From the NCBI RefSeq assembly GCF_003336755.1, contig NZ_QMDI01000006.1:1-64000 (forward strand): 64,000 nt of DNA, written 5' to 3'. The notes under the pieces are model-generated. The model ran no database searches. It was not told the origin of the DNA and saw only the letters and a program-made list of their open reading frames with translations. This DNA comes from Elioraea thermophila (ex Habib et al. 2022). GTDB lineage: Bacteria > Pseudomonadota > Alphaproteobacteria > Acetobacterales > Acetobacteraceae. Numbering within the stretch: position 1 is the stretch's first letter; every line of letters starts with the position of its first letter. This document shows positions 17,004-25,869 of the stretch, piece by piece. Made by a program: the position numbers and the translations under genes.

Positions 17004-17807
17004 TCAGCCGCGATCGCGCGTGTAGTCGATGGCGCAGAACGCGCCGCCCTGGAAGCGTTCCGCGACCGGATCGTCACTGACCTTTGCCGCAAGCGCGGGC
17101 GCGAAGGCGTCGGCACTGTCCTTCGGTTCCCAGCCGATCACGGCGCGGTCGTCGCGGCGCCAAAAGGAGCGCGCATTGGCCGAAGCCCCCCAGATCGTCG
17201 CCACCCCGACCCGTTCCGCAAGGGTGGCGCAAGTCACAAGGCGCACGAGATCGGCGTACGAGAGCCACGTCGCCAGCATGCGGGCGTCGCGCGGTTCGGG
17301 AAAACAGGAGCCGATGCGCAGGATCACGCTCTCCACGCCGTGCTTGTCGAAATAGAGACGCGCCATCAGCTCGCCATAGGCCTTGCTGAGGCCGTAGTAG
17401 CCGTCGGGCCGGTAGGCGCACTCGGCATCGAGCGGGGTCGTCCGCTCATGGAAGCCGATGACGTGGTTGGAGGAGGCGAAGACGACACGCGCCCGCTCCC
17501 GTCGTGCCGCCTCGTAGATGTGATAGAGGCCGCGGATGTTGGGGCCGAGCACCGCCTCGAAGGGCCGCTCCACCGAAACGCCGCCGAAATGGAGGATCGT
17601 TCCCGCCCCTTCGCAGAGGCGGAGGATGGCGACCCCGTCCTCGAGATCGGCCGCGATGAAGCGTGCGGCCGCCGGCACGGGGTCGGGGAAGGGCGCGATG
17701 TCGGTCAGCACCAATGGCCAGCCGGCTTCGCCGAGACGGCGGGCGAGTTCGCGGCCGAGCGCGCCCGAGGCGCCGGTGAGAACGACGGGACGAGAAGGGA
17801 GCTGCAT
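17004..17807 (-). CDS. udh: Uronate dehydrogenase-like NAD-dependent oxidoreductase
   Basis: This 267-residue protein resembles uronate dehydrogenase, which oxidises glucuronate or galacturonate to the aldaro-lactone with NAD. The nucleotide loop is TGASGALGREL near residue 11. The catalytic residues appear as Ser112-Ser113 in ASSNHVIGFH and Tyr138-x-x-x-Lys142 in YYGLSKAYGE. The ATG at 17807 is preferred; a TTG at 17822 overlaps the stop of the lactonase gene and would couple translation. Position after TRAP and lactonase genes supports a sugar-acid role. Exact substrate is inferred. Confidence 0.85.
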   Translation of the reverse strand: MQLPSRPVVLTGASGALGRELARRLGEAGWPLVLTDIAPFPDPVPAAARFIAADLEDGVAILRLCEGAGTILHFGGVSVERPFEAVLGPNIRGLYHIYEAARRERARVVFASSNHVIGFHERTTPLDAECAYRPDGYYGLSKAYGELMARLYFDKHGVESVILRIGSCFPEPRDARMLATWLSYADLVRLVTCATLAERVGVATIWGASANARSFWRRDDRAVIGWEPKDSADAFAPALAAKVSDDPVAERFQGGAFCAIDYTRDRG

Positions 17808-17818
17808 CGCGCGCCGGC

Positions 17819-18700
17819 TCAATCGGCGAAACGCACAACGGGCACGCCGGGCACCTCGGCACGCATCGCGAACAGGGCCCCGGAGAGCGGATGGTCGCCG
17901 ACCACCTCGGCGCCGAGGGTGGTGCGCAGCGTGGTCCAGACGACGGTACGGAGATCCTCGCCGGCGAAGCAGGGCATGGTTGGCCCCGGGACGGGGAACG
18001 GATCGGAGGAGAGGAGTGTGCCGTCCGCGAGGTAACGGTTGATGCGGCCGAGCCGCACGCCGGCCGACCAGTAGACGCCGGCGGCATCGAAAGCCGCGCC
18101 ATCCGGCTTGCCGTGCACGGCGGGGTCGGGTGTCGCGATCCGCCGCCGGTTGCGCACCTCGCCGGTCGCGGGGTCGAAGTCCCAGGCGTCGATCCAGCCT
18201 TCACCGCTGTCGGAGTGCAGCATCGTCCCTCCATCCGCCGTCCAGGCGAGCCCGTTGGAGGTGAGCAGACCGCCCGCGATCTCCCGCCACGTGCCATCGG
18301 GGCTGATGCGGAACAGATGACCGACCGGTCCGCGCGGAGAACGTTCGTCCATCGAGCCGACCCAGAACGCGCCGTCGGGCCCGACCTTGCCGTCGTTCAG
18401 GCGCGCATAGGGCGGGATCGGCTCGGGGCGACACAGGCGCTCGGCGCGGCGCCGGCGCCAGTCGTACAGCACGACCTCGTGGCGCAGCGCGACGATCCAG
18501 CGCCCGGAACGACAGAGGCCGAAACTGCCGACCTCGGAAGGGAAGAACCAGGTGTCGAGATGTTCGCCCGTGAGCGAGAACGCGTGGATCACGCTCGCCC
18601 AGATGTCGGCGACCAGGACGCGACCGTGTTCCGCGTCCCACACCGGGCTTTCGCCGAGCGAGAGCCTGACATCGGGGGTCAGCAGCGTGATCTCGGGCAT
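17819..18700 (-). CDS. SMP-30/gluconolactonase family lactonase
   Basis: This 293-residue beta-propeller protein has the metal-site residues of the SMP-30 family: Glu17 in LGESPVWD, an asparagine in ARLNDGKVG, another in LLTSNGLAW, and an aspartate in GKPDGAAFD. Such enzymes open sugar-acid lactones. In this operon it would hydrolyse the glucaro- or galactaro-lactone made by the adjacent uronate dehydrogenase. GGAGC precedes the ATG by about six bases. It follows the TRAP large subunit by 39 bases in the same direction. Confidence 0.88.
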   Translation of the reverse strand: MPEITLLTPDVRLSLGESPVWDAEHGRVLVADIWASVIHAFSLTGEHLDTWFFPSEVGSFGLCRSGRWIVALRHEVVLYDWRRRRAERLCRPEPIPPYARLNDGKVGPDGAFWVGSMDERSPRGPVGHLFRISPDGTWREIAGGLLTSNGLAWTADGGTMLHSDSGEGWIDAWDFDPATGEVRNRRRIATPDPAVHGKPDGAAFDAAGVYWSAGVRLGRINRYLADGTLLSSDPFPVPGPTMPCFAGEDLRTVVWTTLRTTLGAEVVGDHPLSGALFAMRAEVPGVPVVRFAD

Positions 18701-18739
18701 CTTTGCTCCATCTTCGTTGCGGACCGCCTGCGTTCGGCG

Positions 18740-20029
18740 TCAGACCGCGCCGAGCAGGGCCCGCGGCAGGGCAAGTGAGAGCGGCGGCCAGTAGGTGACG
18801 AGCATCAGCGCCACCAGGATCGCACCCCAGAAGGGCCAGATCGAGCCCATCACCTCCTCCATGCGCACGCGGCCGATCGCGCAGCCGACGAACAGCACGG
18901 AACCCACGGGAGGCGTGGTCAGTCCCAGCCCCAGGTTCATCATCATCACCATGCCGAATTGGACGGGATCGACGCCGATCGCCTGTGCCACGGGGAGGAA
19001 GATCGGCGTGCAGATCAGGATCAGCGCGGCCATGTCCATGATCGCGCCGAGAGCGAGGAGGGCGAGGTTGATCAGCGCAAGCAGCAGCACGGGATCGGTC
19101 GAGATTGCGAGCATCGCGGTCGCCAACCGCTCCGGCACGCGGTGCAGGGCGAGCAGGTACGCGAAGGCCGACGCCGAACCCACCAGAAGCAGCACGACCG
19201 AGGTGGTGCGCACGGCGGAACCGACGGCACGAACGAAGCCCTCCCAGCCGAGCTCGCGATAGAGGATGGTGGTGGCGAAGACGGCCCAGGCGGCGCCCAC
19301 GGCCGCGCTCTCGGTGACGGTGAACACCCCGCCCAACACGCCACCCAGGATGATCACCGCCGTCATCAAGCCGGGCAGCGCGTCGGCCGCAGCGCGCAAC
19401 AGGATGCGCAGTCCCGGAAACGGGTCTCCGGCATAGCCGCGGCGCACCCCGATCCACCAGGCGACGGCGGCGAGGCAAAGGCACATCAGAAGCCCCGGCG
19501 CCACGCCGGCGAGAAAGAGGGCGGAGACCGAGACCCCGCCGCCCGCCGCCAGCGAGTAGAGGATCATGTTGTGCGAAGGCGGAATGAGCACGCCCGCGAT
19601 CGAGGAGGTGACGGTCACGTTGACGGCGTAGTCGACGTGGTAGCCCTTCTCCCGCATCGCCGGAATCAGGATGGAGCCGAGGGCCGAGGTGTCGGCGACC
19701 GCCGAGCCCGAAATGCCGCCGAACAGCATGGAAGCGAGCACGTTGACGATGCCCAAGCCGCCGCGCACCGGCCCCACCGCCGCGGCGGCGAGCGCGATGA
19801 GCCGACGCGCGATGCCGCCGTGCAGCATGATCTCGCCCGCAAAAATGAAGAACGGGATGGCGAGCAACGAGAACACCGTCATGCCGGCGGTCATCTGCTG
19901 GAAGGCGACGGCGAGCGGCAGCCCCTCCCACCAGAACCCGGCGGCGGCCGCAAGCGCGAGCGCGAAGGAGACCGGGACCCCGGCGGCGAGGGCGAACGCG
20001 AAGACGCCGAACAGGACGGCAAGGCCCAT
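18740..20029 (-). CDS. dctM: TRAP transporter large membrane subunit DctM (uronate locus)
   Basis: This 429-residue protein has about twelve hydrophobic segments and the DctM motifs FGGISGSAVADTSALGSIL, VLIPPSHNMILYSLAAG and MNLGLGLTTPPVGSVLFVG. It forms the ion-coupled translocation channel of a tripartite organic-acid importer. It lies six bases after the small subunit gene and upstream of the lactonase, so uronates or aldarates are the likely cargo. That substrate is inferred from neighbours. Confidence 0.93.
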   Translation of the reverse strand: MGLAVLFGVFAFALAAGVPVSFALALAAAAGFWWEGLPLAVAFQQMTAGMTVFSLLAIPFFIFAGEIMLHGGIARRLIALAAAAVGPVRGGLGIVNVLASMLFGGISGSAVADTSALGSILIPAMREKGYHVDYAVNVTVTSSIAGVLIPPSHNMILYSLAAGGGVSVSALFLAGVAPGLLMCLCLAAVAWWIGVRRGYAGDPFPGLRILLRAAADALPGLMTAVIILGGVLGGVFTVTESAAVGAAWAVFATTILYRELGWEGFVRAVGSAVRTTSVVLLLVGSASAFAYLLALHRVPERLATAMLAISTDPVLLLALINLALLALGAIMDMAALILICTPIFLPVAQAIGVDPVQFGMVMMMNLGLGLTTPPVGSVLFVGCAIGRVRMEEVMGSIWPFWGAILVALMLVTYWPPLSLALPRALLGAV

Positions 20030-20035
20030 GACGCG

Positions 20036-20542
20036 TCAGGTGGTCGCGCCGATCGGCGGCAGGCCGAAAAGTCGTCGTGCCATCGCCTCGAGGGCGAACA
20101 GGGAGACGAGGACGCCCGCCAAGGCGACGGGCGCGAACTGCCATGCTTGGCTCAGACCAAGGAGGGGGATGCGGAACGGGCGGTAGGTTTCGACGAGCAC
20201 CCAACCCCAATGGGCCATCAGGAGGCCAAGCCCGCACAGCACGAGTTCGACGGAGGAAGCGAGCAGGGACCGCGCGCGGATCGGCAGGGCCGCCGGCAGA
20301 AGCTCGACCGCCATGTGAAAGCGCTCGCGCACGCCGACCGCCGCCACGGGGAGTACCACCCACAGGATGGCGAGCTGCGCGCCACGCTCAACCCAGGTCG
20401 GCGTGTCGTTCAGCACGTAGCGGCCGAACACCATCCAGCTGAGCGCCGCGACCAGAGCGACCAGCAGGGCGCCCGCGGCGGCGACGATCGCGCCTGAAAC
20501 CCCGTCGAGCACCCGCGATGCCGTCTCGAGCAGGCCGGCCAC
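20036..20542 (-). CDS. dctQ: TRAP transporter small membrane subunit DctQ (uronate locus)
   Basis: This 168-residue membrane protein has four predicted helices with the DctQ features MVFGRYVLNDTPTWVERGAQ and LLMAHWGWVLVETYRP. It partners with DctM in the TRAP membrane complex. The gene lies between dctP (35 bases away) and dctM (six bases). The first start codon of the frame is used because it opens a normal first helix. Confidence 0.9.
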   Translation of the reverse strand: MAGLLETASRVLDGVSGAIVAAAGALLVALVAALSWMVFGRYVLNDTPTWVERGAQLAILWVVLPVAAVGVRERFHMAVELLPAALPIRARSLLASSVELVLCGLGLLMAHWGWVLVETYRPFRIPLLGLSQAWQFAPVALAGVLVSLFALEAMARRLFGLPPIGATT

Positions 20543-20577
20543 GCGAACGCCCGTCCTTCCCTCGTCTCAGCGCTGCA

Positions 20578-21549
20578 TCACTGCGTGTTGCGGATCTGTT
20601 CGAGCAGGGCGCGCAGGGCAGGGGTCGCAGCGTACTTCGCGTAGAGCGGCTCCATCAGCCGCGCGAAGGGCGTGCGGTCCTCGATCTCCGTCACCACGAC
20701 GCCGGCAGCGATCACCTTCTCGCGCGAGGCGCGCTCACGCTCCGCCCACAGACGGCGCTGAAGTTCAGCCGCCTCGCGCGCAGTGGTGCGCAGGATCTCA
20801 CGGTCCTGCGGTGAAAGGCGATCCCAGCGCATGCGGTTGACGACAACGATTTCCGGCACGTTCGAGTGCTCGGTCGTCGAGTAGAACCGCGCGTGCTCGA
20901 AATGGCGCTGCGCCTCGTAGGACGGCCAGTTGTTCTCCGCCCCGTCGACCACGCCGGTCTGCAGCGCGGTGTAGAGTTCGCCGAAGGGAAGCGGCACGGG
21001 GTTGGCGCCAAGCGCGCGCATCAGGTCGATGAAGAGGTCGGAGGTCTGCACACGGATCTTCAGCCCGCGCATGTCCTCCGGCGTGCGGACCGGCCGATTG
21101 CGCGTATAGACGCTGCGCGCGCCGGAATCGAACCATGCGAGCACAACCATCCCCAGCTTGGCCTCGATCTCGCGCGCCACGATGGCGCCTGCCGGTCCGT
21201 CCAGCACGCGGTGCAGGTGGCCAACATCGCGGAACACGAAGGGCAGCGCGAACACCTGCGTCTCGGGCACGAGATTGTTCAGCGGCGTCAGGTTGAAGTT
21301 CGCCACGTCGATGGCGCCGAGGCGGAGCTGCTGGATCGCCTCGTCCTGCTGGCCGAGTTGCGCGGAGTGGAACATGCGGATGCGGATGCGGCCCTGGCTC
21401 CGCTCGGCGGCGAGTTCCGCCCAGCGATCGAGGGCAACCGTGTTCGGGTAGCCCGCGCCATGCGTGTTCCAGCCGCGCCATTCCTGCGCCGTTGCCGGAG
21501 CGACCGCGACAGCCGCTGCGGCGGCGAAAGCGAGCAATACCCGAACCAT
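20578..21549 (-). CDS. dctP: TRAP transporter periplasmic binding protein DctP (uronate locus)
   Basis: This 323-residue protein begins with a secretion signal (MVRVLLAFAAAAAVAVAPATAQ). The DctP domain follows, including HSAQLGQQDEAIQQLRLGAID, FALPFVFRDV, an arginine carboxylate-binding segment in MRGLKIRVQTSDLF, and NPVPLPFGELYTALQTGVVDG. GGAGGAGACG stands just before the ATG; a longer frame to 21633 lacks a signal peptide. It leads the operon dctP-dctQ-dctM-lactonase-udh. Confidence 0.93.
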   Translation of the reverse strand: MVRVLLAFAAAAAVAVAPATAQEWRGWNTHGAGYPNTVALDRWAELAAERSQGRIRIRMFHSAQLGQQDEAIQQLRLGAIDVANFNLTPLNNLVPETQVFALPFVFRDVGHLHRVLDGPAGAIVAREIEAKLGMVVLAWFDSGARSVYTRNRPVRTPEDMRGLKIRVQTSDLFIDLMRALGANPVPLPFGELYTALQTGVVDGAENNWPSYEAQRHFEHARFYSTTEHSNVPEIVVVNRMRWDRLSPQDREILRTTAREAAELQRRLWAERERASREKVIAAGVVVTEIEDRTPFARLMEPLYAKYAATPALRALLEQIRNTQ

Positions 21550-21703
21550 CGTCTCCTCCGTTTTTGTTCTCGGACCGAAGCGACCGTTGCAGCGCAGCCT
21601 GCCATGGCGACGGCAGGGCCGCAACGGGCCCAAACGGACAGGTCGCGCTCCGCCGCACCTGGTGGGCCGTCCAGGGCCCGCAGCCCGCCGGCCAAGGCGA
21701 TCC
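21550..21703. other. Spacer between Opp ABC operon and uronate TRAP operon
   Basis: These 154 bases separate the end of oppF from the start of dctP; both genes read leftward. The spacer should hold the promoter of the TRAP-lactonase-udh operon. I see no gene, strong terminator or convincing copy of the LacI-like operator found at 27874-27887. Confidence 0.35.
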
Positions 21704-22717
21704 TCAGGCAGCCGAGCGGACGACCTCGTGCCGCCAGCAGGCGGCCGCCCGGCCGTCGCCGCGCGAGGTCAGCTCCGGGGCTTCGTTGCGGCAGCGGTCG
21801 AACGCGGCGGGGCAGCGGGGATGGAACACGCAGCCCGAGGGGCGAGCCAGCGGATCCGGAACCTCGCCCTGCAGGACGATGCGGCGCTTCTGCCCACGCA
21901 GGCGCGGATCGGGTTCCGGCACGGCGGAAAGAAGAACCTCCGTGTAGGGGTGCGCGGGGGCGCGGAACAGCTCTTCCGCCGGTGCGACCTCGACGAGCTC
22001 GCCGCAATACATCACCGCAACCCGGTCGCAGAAGGCGCGCACGACGCCGAGATCGTGCCCGATGAAGAGGATGGTGAGCCCCATCTCCTCGCGCAGGTCC
22101 TGCAGCAGGTTGAGGATCTGGGCGCGCACCGAAACGTCGAGCGCGCTCACCGCCTCATCGGCGACCACGATGCGGGGGCCGAGGATGAGCGCGCGCGCAA
22201 TGCCGATACGCTGCCTCTGCCCGCCCGAGAAGGCGTGCGGATAGCGCCGCATGGCGTCGGGCCGCAGTCCCACCTTTTCGAGCATCGCCGCCACGCGGTC
22301 CTCCAGCGCGGCGCGATCGCCTCCCTCGCCGTGCACCCGCAGAGGTTCGGCGACGATGTCGAACACCGTCAGGCGCGGATTGAGCGAGCCGAACGGGTCT
22401 TGGAAGATCATGCGGATGTCCCGCGCGAGCTCGGCCTGCAGCGCGCGATCGCGCCGGGTGATGTCGCGCAGCGGCCCGCCGTCGCGCGGGCGAAGCAGGA
22501 TCCGACCGGAGGTTGGCGGATGGACGCCGACGATGCAGCGCCCGAGCGTCGTCTTGCCGCAGCCCGATTCCCCGACGATGCCGAGCACCTCGCCCGGGCG
22601 GACGTCGAGCGTGACCCCGGCGACGGCACGAAGAACGGCGGGCCGCGACAGCCAGCCACGACGCACCGGGAAGGTCATCGTCACCTCGCGCAGGGCGAGG
22701 ATGGGTTCCGCCGTCAC
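21704..22717 (-). CDS. oppF: Oligopeptide/nickel-type ABC transporter ATPase OppF
   Basis: This 337-residue ATPase has Walker A GESGCGKTTLGRC, the signature FSGGQRQRIGIARAL and Walker B VADEAVSALD. The C-terminal OppC-type extension carries the cysteine cluster CVFHPRCPAAFDRCRNE seen in this subfamily. Its start overlaps the oppD stop in ATGA. It energises import by the OppBC channel with OppD. Members transport peptides or oligosaccharides. Confidence 0.93.
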   Translation of the reverse strand: MTAEPILALREVTMTFPVRRGWLSRPAVLRAVAGVTLDVRPGEVLGIVGESGCGKTTLGRCIVGVHPPTSGRILLRPRDGGPLRDITRRDRALQAELARDIRMIFQDPFGSLNPRLTVFDIVAEPLRVHGEGGDRAALEDRVAAMLEKVGLRPDAMRRYPHAFSGGQRQRIGIARALILGPRIVVADEAVSALDVSVRAQILNLLQDLREEMGLTILFIGHDLGVVRAFCDRVAVMYCGELVEVAPAEELFRAPAHPYTEVLLSAVPEPDPRLRGQKRRIVLQGEVPDPLARPSGCVFHPRCPAAFDRCRNEAPELTSRGDGRAAACWRHEVVRSAA

Positions 22718-23739
22718 GACGCGAAGGCCTCGACGCGGTGGCAGCGCACGGTACGCAGACCGTCCGCCGTCGCGGTTTCGGCAGGATCGTCTCGGTCACA
22801 CAAGCCGGCTGCTGCGCGCTCGCAGCGCGGGTGAAACACGCATCCCGGCGGCAGCGCGGCGAGCGACGGCACCAGTCCCTCGATCGCCGCGAGACGGCGC
22901 GGCCGCGGCCCGCGCAACGAGGGCACCGAGCGCAACAGCGCCTGGGTGTAGGGATGGTGCGGACGATCGAACAGGTCGAATACCGGCGCGCGCTCGACGA
23001 TCCGTCCGAGGTACATCACGGCGACCTCGTCCCCGAGCTGCGCCACCACGCCGAGATCGTGCGTGATGAACAGCATCGCCATGCCGAGCTCGCGCACAAG
23101 CTCGGCCAAGAGATCAAGCACCTGCGCCTGGGTGGTGACGTCGAGCGCAGTCGTCGGCTCGTCGGCGATGAGGAGCTTGGGCGAGCAGGCGAGCGCGATC
23201 GCGATCATCGCGCGCTGGCGCATCCCGCCCGAAAGCTGGAAGGCGTAGGCCGAGAGGCGCGCGCGGGGATTGGGAATGCCGACGCGCGCGAGGAGGTCGA
23301 CGGCGCGCTCCTCGGCCGCCTTGCGCGACAGCCCGAGGTGCAGGCGCATCGGTTCGGTCAGCTGCTCGCCGATGGTGTGCACGGGGCTCAGCGCACTCAT
23401 CGGCTCCTGGAAGATCATCGCCATGCCTGGTCCGCGCAGGGCCCTCATGTCCCGCCCGCGGGAATCGAGCGCCGCCAGGTCCATCGCCTCAGCACTTTCG
23501 CCGCCGTGCCAGAGGATCCGCCCTGCCGTCACCCGACCTGCCGGTTCGACCAGGCGCATCACCGCACGCGCGGTCACGCTCTTGCCGCAGCCCGACTCGC
23601 CGACGAGACAAAGCACCCGGCCGGGCGCGATCGAAAAGTCGACGCCGCGCACCGCCTCGTAAGGCCCGAAGGCGACGCGGAGGCCTTCGACGCGCAACAG
23701 GGGTTGCGGGACCGGGTCGCGCCCGGTGTGCTCAGACAT
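22714..23739 (-). CDS. oppD: Oligopeptide/nickel-type ABC transporter ATPase OppD
   Basis: This 341-residue ATPase begins [20 protein letters not shown]. It contains Walker [15 protein letters not shown], signature [15 protein letters not shown] and Walker [11 protein letters not shown], and ends with [15 protein letters not shown]. The ATG overlaps the permease gene by eight bases. A frame extension to 23916 runs antisense-like through the permease and is rejected. It pairs with OppF. Confidence 0.93.
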   Translation of the reverse strand: MSEHTGRDPVPQPLLRVEGLRVAFGPYEAVRGVDFSIAPGRVLCLVGESGCGKSVTARAVMRLVEPAGRVTAGRILWHGGESAEAMDLAALDSRGRDMRALRGPGMAMIFQEPMSALSPVHTIGEQLTEPMRLHLGLSRKAAEERAVDLLARVGIPNPRARLSAYAFQLSGGMRQRAMIAIALACSPKLLIADEPTTALDVTTQAQVLDLLAELVRELGMAMLFITHDLGVVAQLGDEVAVMYLGRIVERAPVFDLFDRPHHPYTQALLRSVPSLRGPRPRRLAAIEGLVPSLAALPPGCVFHPRCERAAAGLCDRDDPAETATADGLRTVRCHRVEAFAS

Positions 23740-24871
23740 CATAGGGGTCGGCCGCATCCCGTAACCCGTCACCGAGGAAGTTGAGACAGAGGACGGCGAG
23801 TACGACCGCGCCACCGGGCAGGAACAGCCATGGCGCCGCTGCGACCGAGCGGATGTTCTGCGCCTCCTGCAAGAGCACGCCCCAACTGACGAGCGGCGGC
23901 TGCAGCCCGAGCCCAAGGAAGGAGAGTGCGGTTTCGGCGAGGATCATTGCCGGGATGGCGAGCGTAGCGGTGGCGATGACGTGGCTCGTCACCTGCGGCA
24001 CCATGTGGCGCATCACCACGCGCACCGGGTGCATGCCCTCGATCCTCGCGGCAAGCACGAAGTCCTCGCCCCTCAAAGCGAGGAACCGGCCGCGCACCAC
24101 CCGGGCGAGCTCGATCCAGCCGATCAGCGACAGCAGCACGGTGATGGCGAAGTAGATGGTGAGCGGGTCCCACTCCCGCGGCAGGGCGGCAGCGAGGCCG
24201 AGCCATAGCGGGATGGTCGGCAGCGAACGCAACACCTCCGAGACGCGCTGCACGGCGGCATCCAACGCCCCGCCGACGTAGCCGGCCGCACCACCGATGG
24301 CGATGCCGAGCAGGAGGCTGAGCGCGACGCCGATCAGCCCGACGGAGAGCGAAATCCGCGTGCCGTGGATGGTGCGCGACAGCACGTCGCGCCCCAACCG
24401 ATCGGCGCCGAACAGGAAGAACGGATCGTTCGGATCGCACGGCCCGAACAGGCGATGCTCCAGCGGAACGACCCCCCACAGCCGATAAGGCTCGACGCGG
24501 GGAAAGAGGCAAACATCGACGGGCCGGGTCGCGTCGGGAACGAAACTGCGCCGCAACGCCACCGGGTCGATCTCGACCCGGTAGCCGTCGACATGGGGGC
24601 GGAACGCGGTCTCGCCGGTCGTCGGATCGGTCCAGAACAGGCCGAAGGGCTGGGGCGGGGCGTAGGTGTAGCGCCCCATGGTGCGATCGGGCGGATGCGG
24701 GGCGAGGAACTCCGCGAAGGCGGCGACCCCGTAGAGGGCAACGACGATCCAGAGCGAGACGAAGGCGACACGGTGCCGGCGGAAGCGCAGCCAGAACAGG
24801 CGCCAGCCTGAAGCGGTGGCGAGCGGGTCGGCCATCGACGACACCGGCGGCGCGAGGGGAGCGGCGGACAT
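23732..24871 (-). CDS. oppC: Oligopeptide-type ABC transporter permease OppC
   Basis: This 379-residue membrane protein has an N-terminal helix (FVSLWIVVALYGVAAFAEF), a long periplasmic loop of about 120 residues, and five more helices. The inner-membrane ATPase-contact loop is AARIEGMHPVRVVMRHMVPQ. Such a large loop after helix one is usual for extended OppC relatives such as YejE. The start MSAAPLAPPVS lies five bases from the oppB stop. It forms the channel with OppB. Confidence 0.92.
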   Translation of the reverse strand: MSAAPLAPPVSSMADPLATASGWRLFWLRFRRHRVAFVSLWIVVALYGVAAFAEFLAPHPPDRTMGRYTYAPPQPFGLFWTDPTTGETAFRPHVDGYRVEIDPVALRRSFVPDATRPVDVCLFPRVEPYRLWGVVPLEHRLFGPCDPNDPFFLFGADRLGRDVLSRTIHGTRISLSVGLIGVALSLLLGIAIGGAAGYVGGALDAAVQRVSEVLRSLPTIPLWLGLAAALPREWDPLTIYFAITVLLSLIGWIELARVVRGRFLALRGEDFVLAARIEGMHPVRVVMRHMVPQVTSHVIATATLAIPAMILAETALSFLGLGLQPPLVSWGVLLQEAQNIRSVAAAPWLFLPGGAVVLAVLCLNFLGDGLRDAADPYDV

Positions 24872-24876
24872 CGGCG

Positions 24877-25863
24877 TCAGCGGTGCCGCACGCGCGGATC
24901 GACCAGCGCGAGCAGGAGATCGGAGATCACGGTGCCGAGGATGGCGAGCGTCCCCATCAGGAGAATGAAGGCGCCGGCAAGGTACGTGTCTTGCGACATC
25001 AGCGCACGGAGCAGAAGCGGACCGGCGGTCGGCAGGCTCATCACCACGCCGACGACGACCGAGGATGAGATCAGGGTCGGCAGGAGAAGCCCGATCGAGC
25101 TGACGAGCGGGTTGAGCGCGACGCGAACGGGATATTTCCAGATCAGCCGCCCCTCCGGCAGGCCGCGCGCGCGAGCGGCGACGACGTATGGCTTGTTCAG
25201 CTCGTCGAGGAGGTTGGCGCGCAGCACGCGGATCAGATGCGCCATCCCGGCGGTGGCGAGCACCAGCACCGGCGCCCACAGATGGGCGAGAAAGTCGGCG
25301 ATGCGGGCGGCATCCCAGGGCGCGTCGATGAAGCGATCGTCGTTCAGCCCCGAGAGCGCGCTGCCGGTGAGCCGGAAGGAGAGGTACATCAAGCCGAGCG
25401 CGAGCAGGAAGTTCGGCACGGCCAGCCCCAGGAAGCCGAACAGCGTGGCGGCGTAGTCACCGACGGTGTAGCGGCGAACGGCGGAATAGACGCCGATCGG
25501 CAACGCGACGCACCACATGACGACGAGGGCGGTGAGCTCCACCACCATCGACATGCCGACGCGGCCCCAGATCAGGTCCGAGACGGGCTGGCGCCACTCG
25601 AAGCTCTGGCCGAAATCCCCGCGCGAGAGGATGGCCCAGATCCAGGCCGCGTAGCGCTCGAGGAGGCCGCCGTCGAGCCCGTAGGCCGCGCGCAGCCCGG
25701 CGATCTCTTCTTCCGTCATCACCACGCCGTTCGCCTGCATCGCCGCCACGTAGGCGGTGGCGAAATCGCCGGGCGGGAGCTCGATCACCGCGAAGGCGAT
25801 GAGCGAGATGGCCACCAAGGTGGCCACCATCGCGCCGAGCCGACGAAGGAGGAAGAGCGCCAC
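24877..25863 (-). CDS. oppB: Oligopeptide-type ABC transporter permease OppB
   Basis: This 328-residue protein has six predicted helices and begins MALFLLRRLGAMVATLVAISLIAF, the standard OppB/DppB opening. The EAA-like loop is VVAARARGLPEGRLIWKYPV. The insertion between helices one and two (VVMTEEEIAGLRAAYGLDG) is typical of the family. It follows the binding-protein gene by six bases and precedes oppC by five. Confidence 0.93.
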   Translation of the reverse strand: MALFLLRRLGAMVATLVAISLIAFAVIELPPGDFATAYVAAMQANGVVMTEEEIAGLRAAYGLDGGLLERYAAWIWAILSRGDFGQSFEWRQPVSDLIWGRVGMSMVVELTALVVMWCVALPIGVYSAVRRYTVGDYAATLFGFLGLAVPNFLLALGLMYLSFRLTGSALSGLNDDRFIDAPWDAARIADFLAHLWAPVLVLATAGMAHLIRVLRANLLDELNKPYVVAARARGLPEGRLIWKYPVRVALNPLVSSIGLLLPTLISSSVVVGVVMSLPTAGPLLLRALMSQDTYLAGAFILLMGTLAILGTVISDLLLALVDPRVRHR

Positions 25864-25869
25864 GCGCCC

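Noticed and set aside
21550-21703. Second copy of the LacI-type operator before the uronate TRAP operon
   Set aside because: No TGTT-N6-AACA or similar CG-centred palindrome is visible in the spacer.
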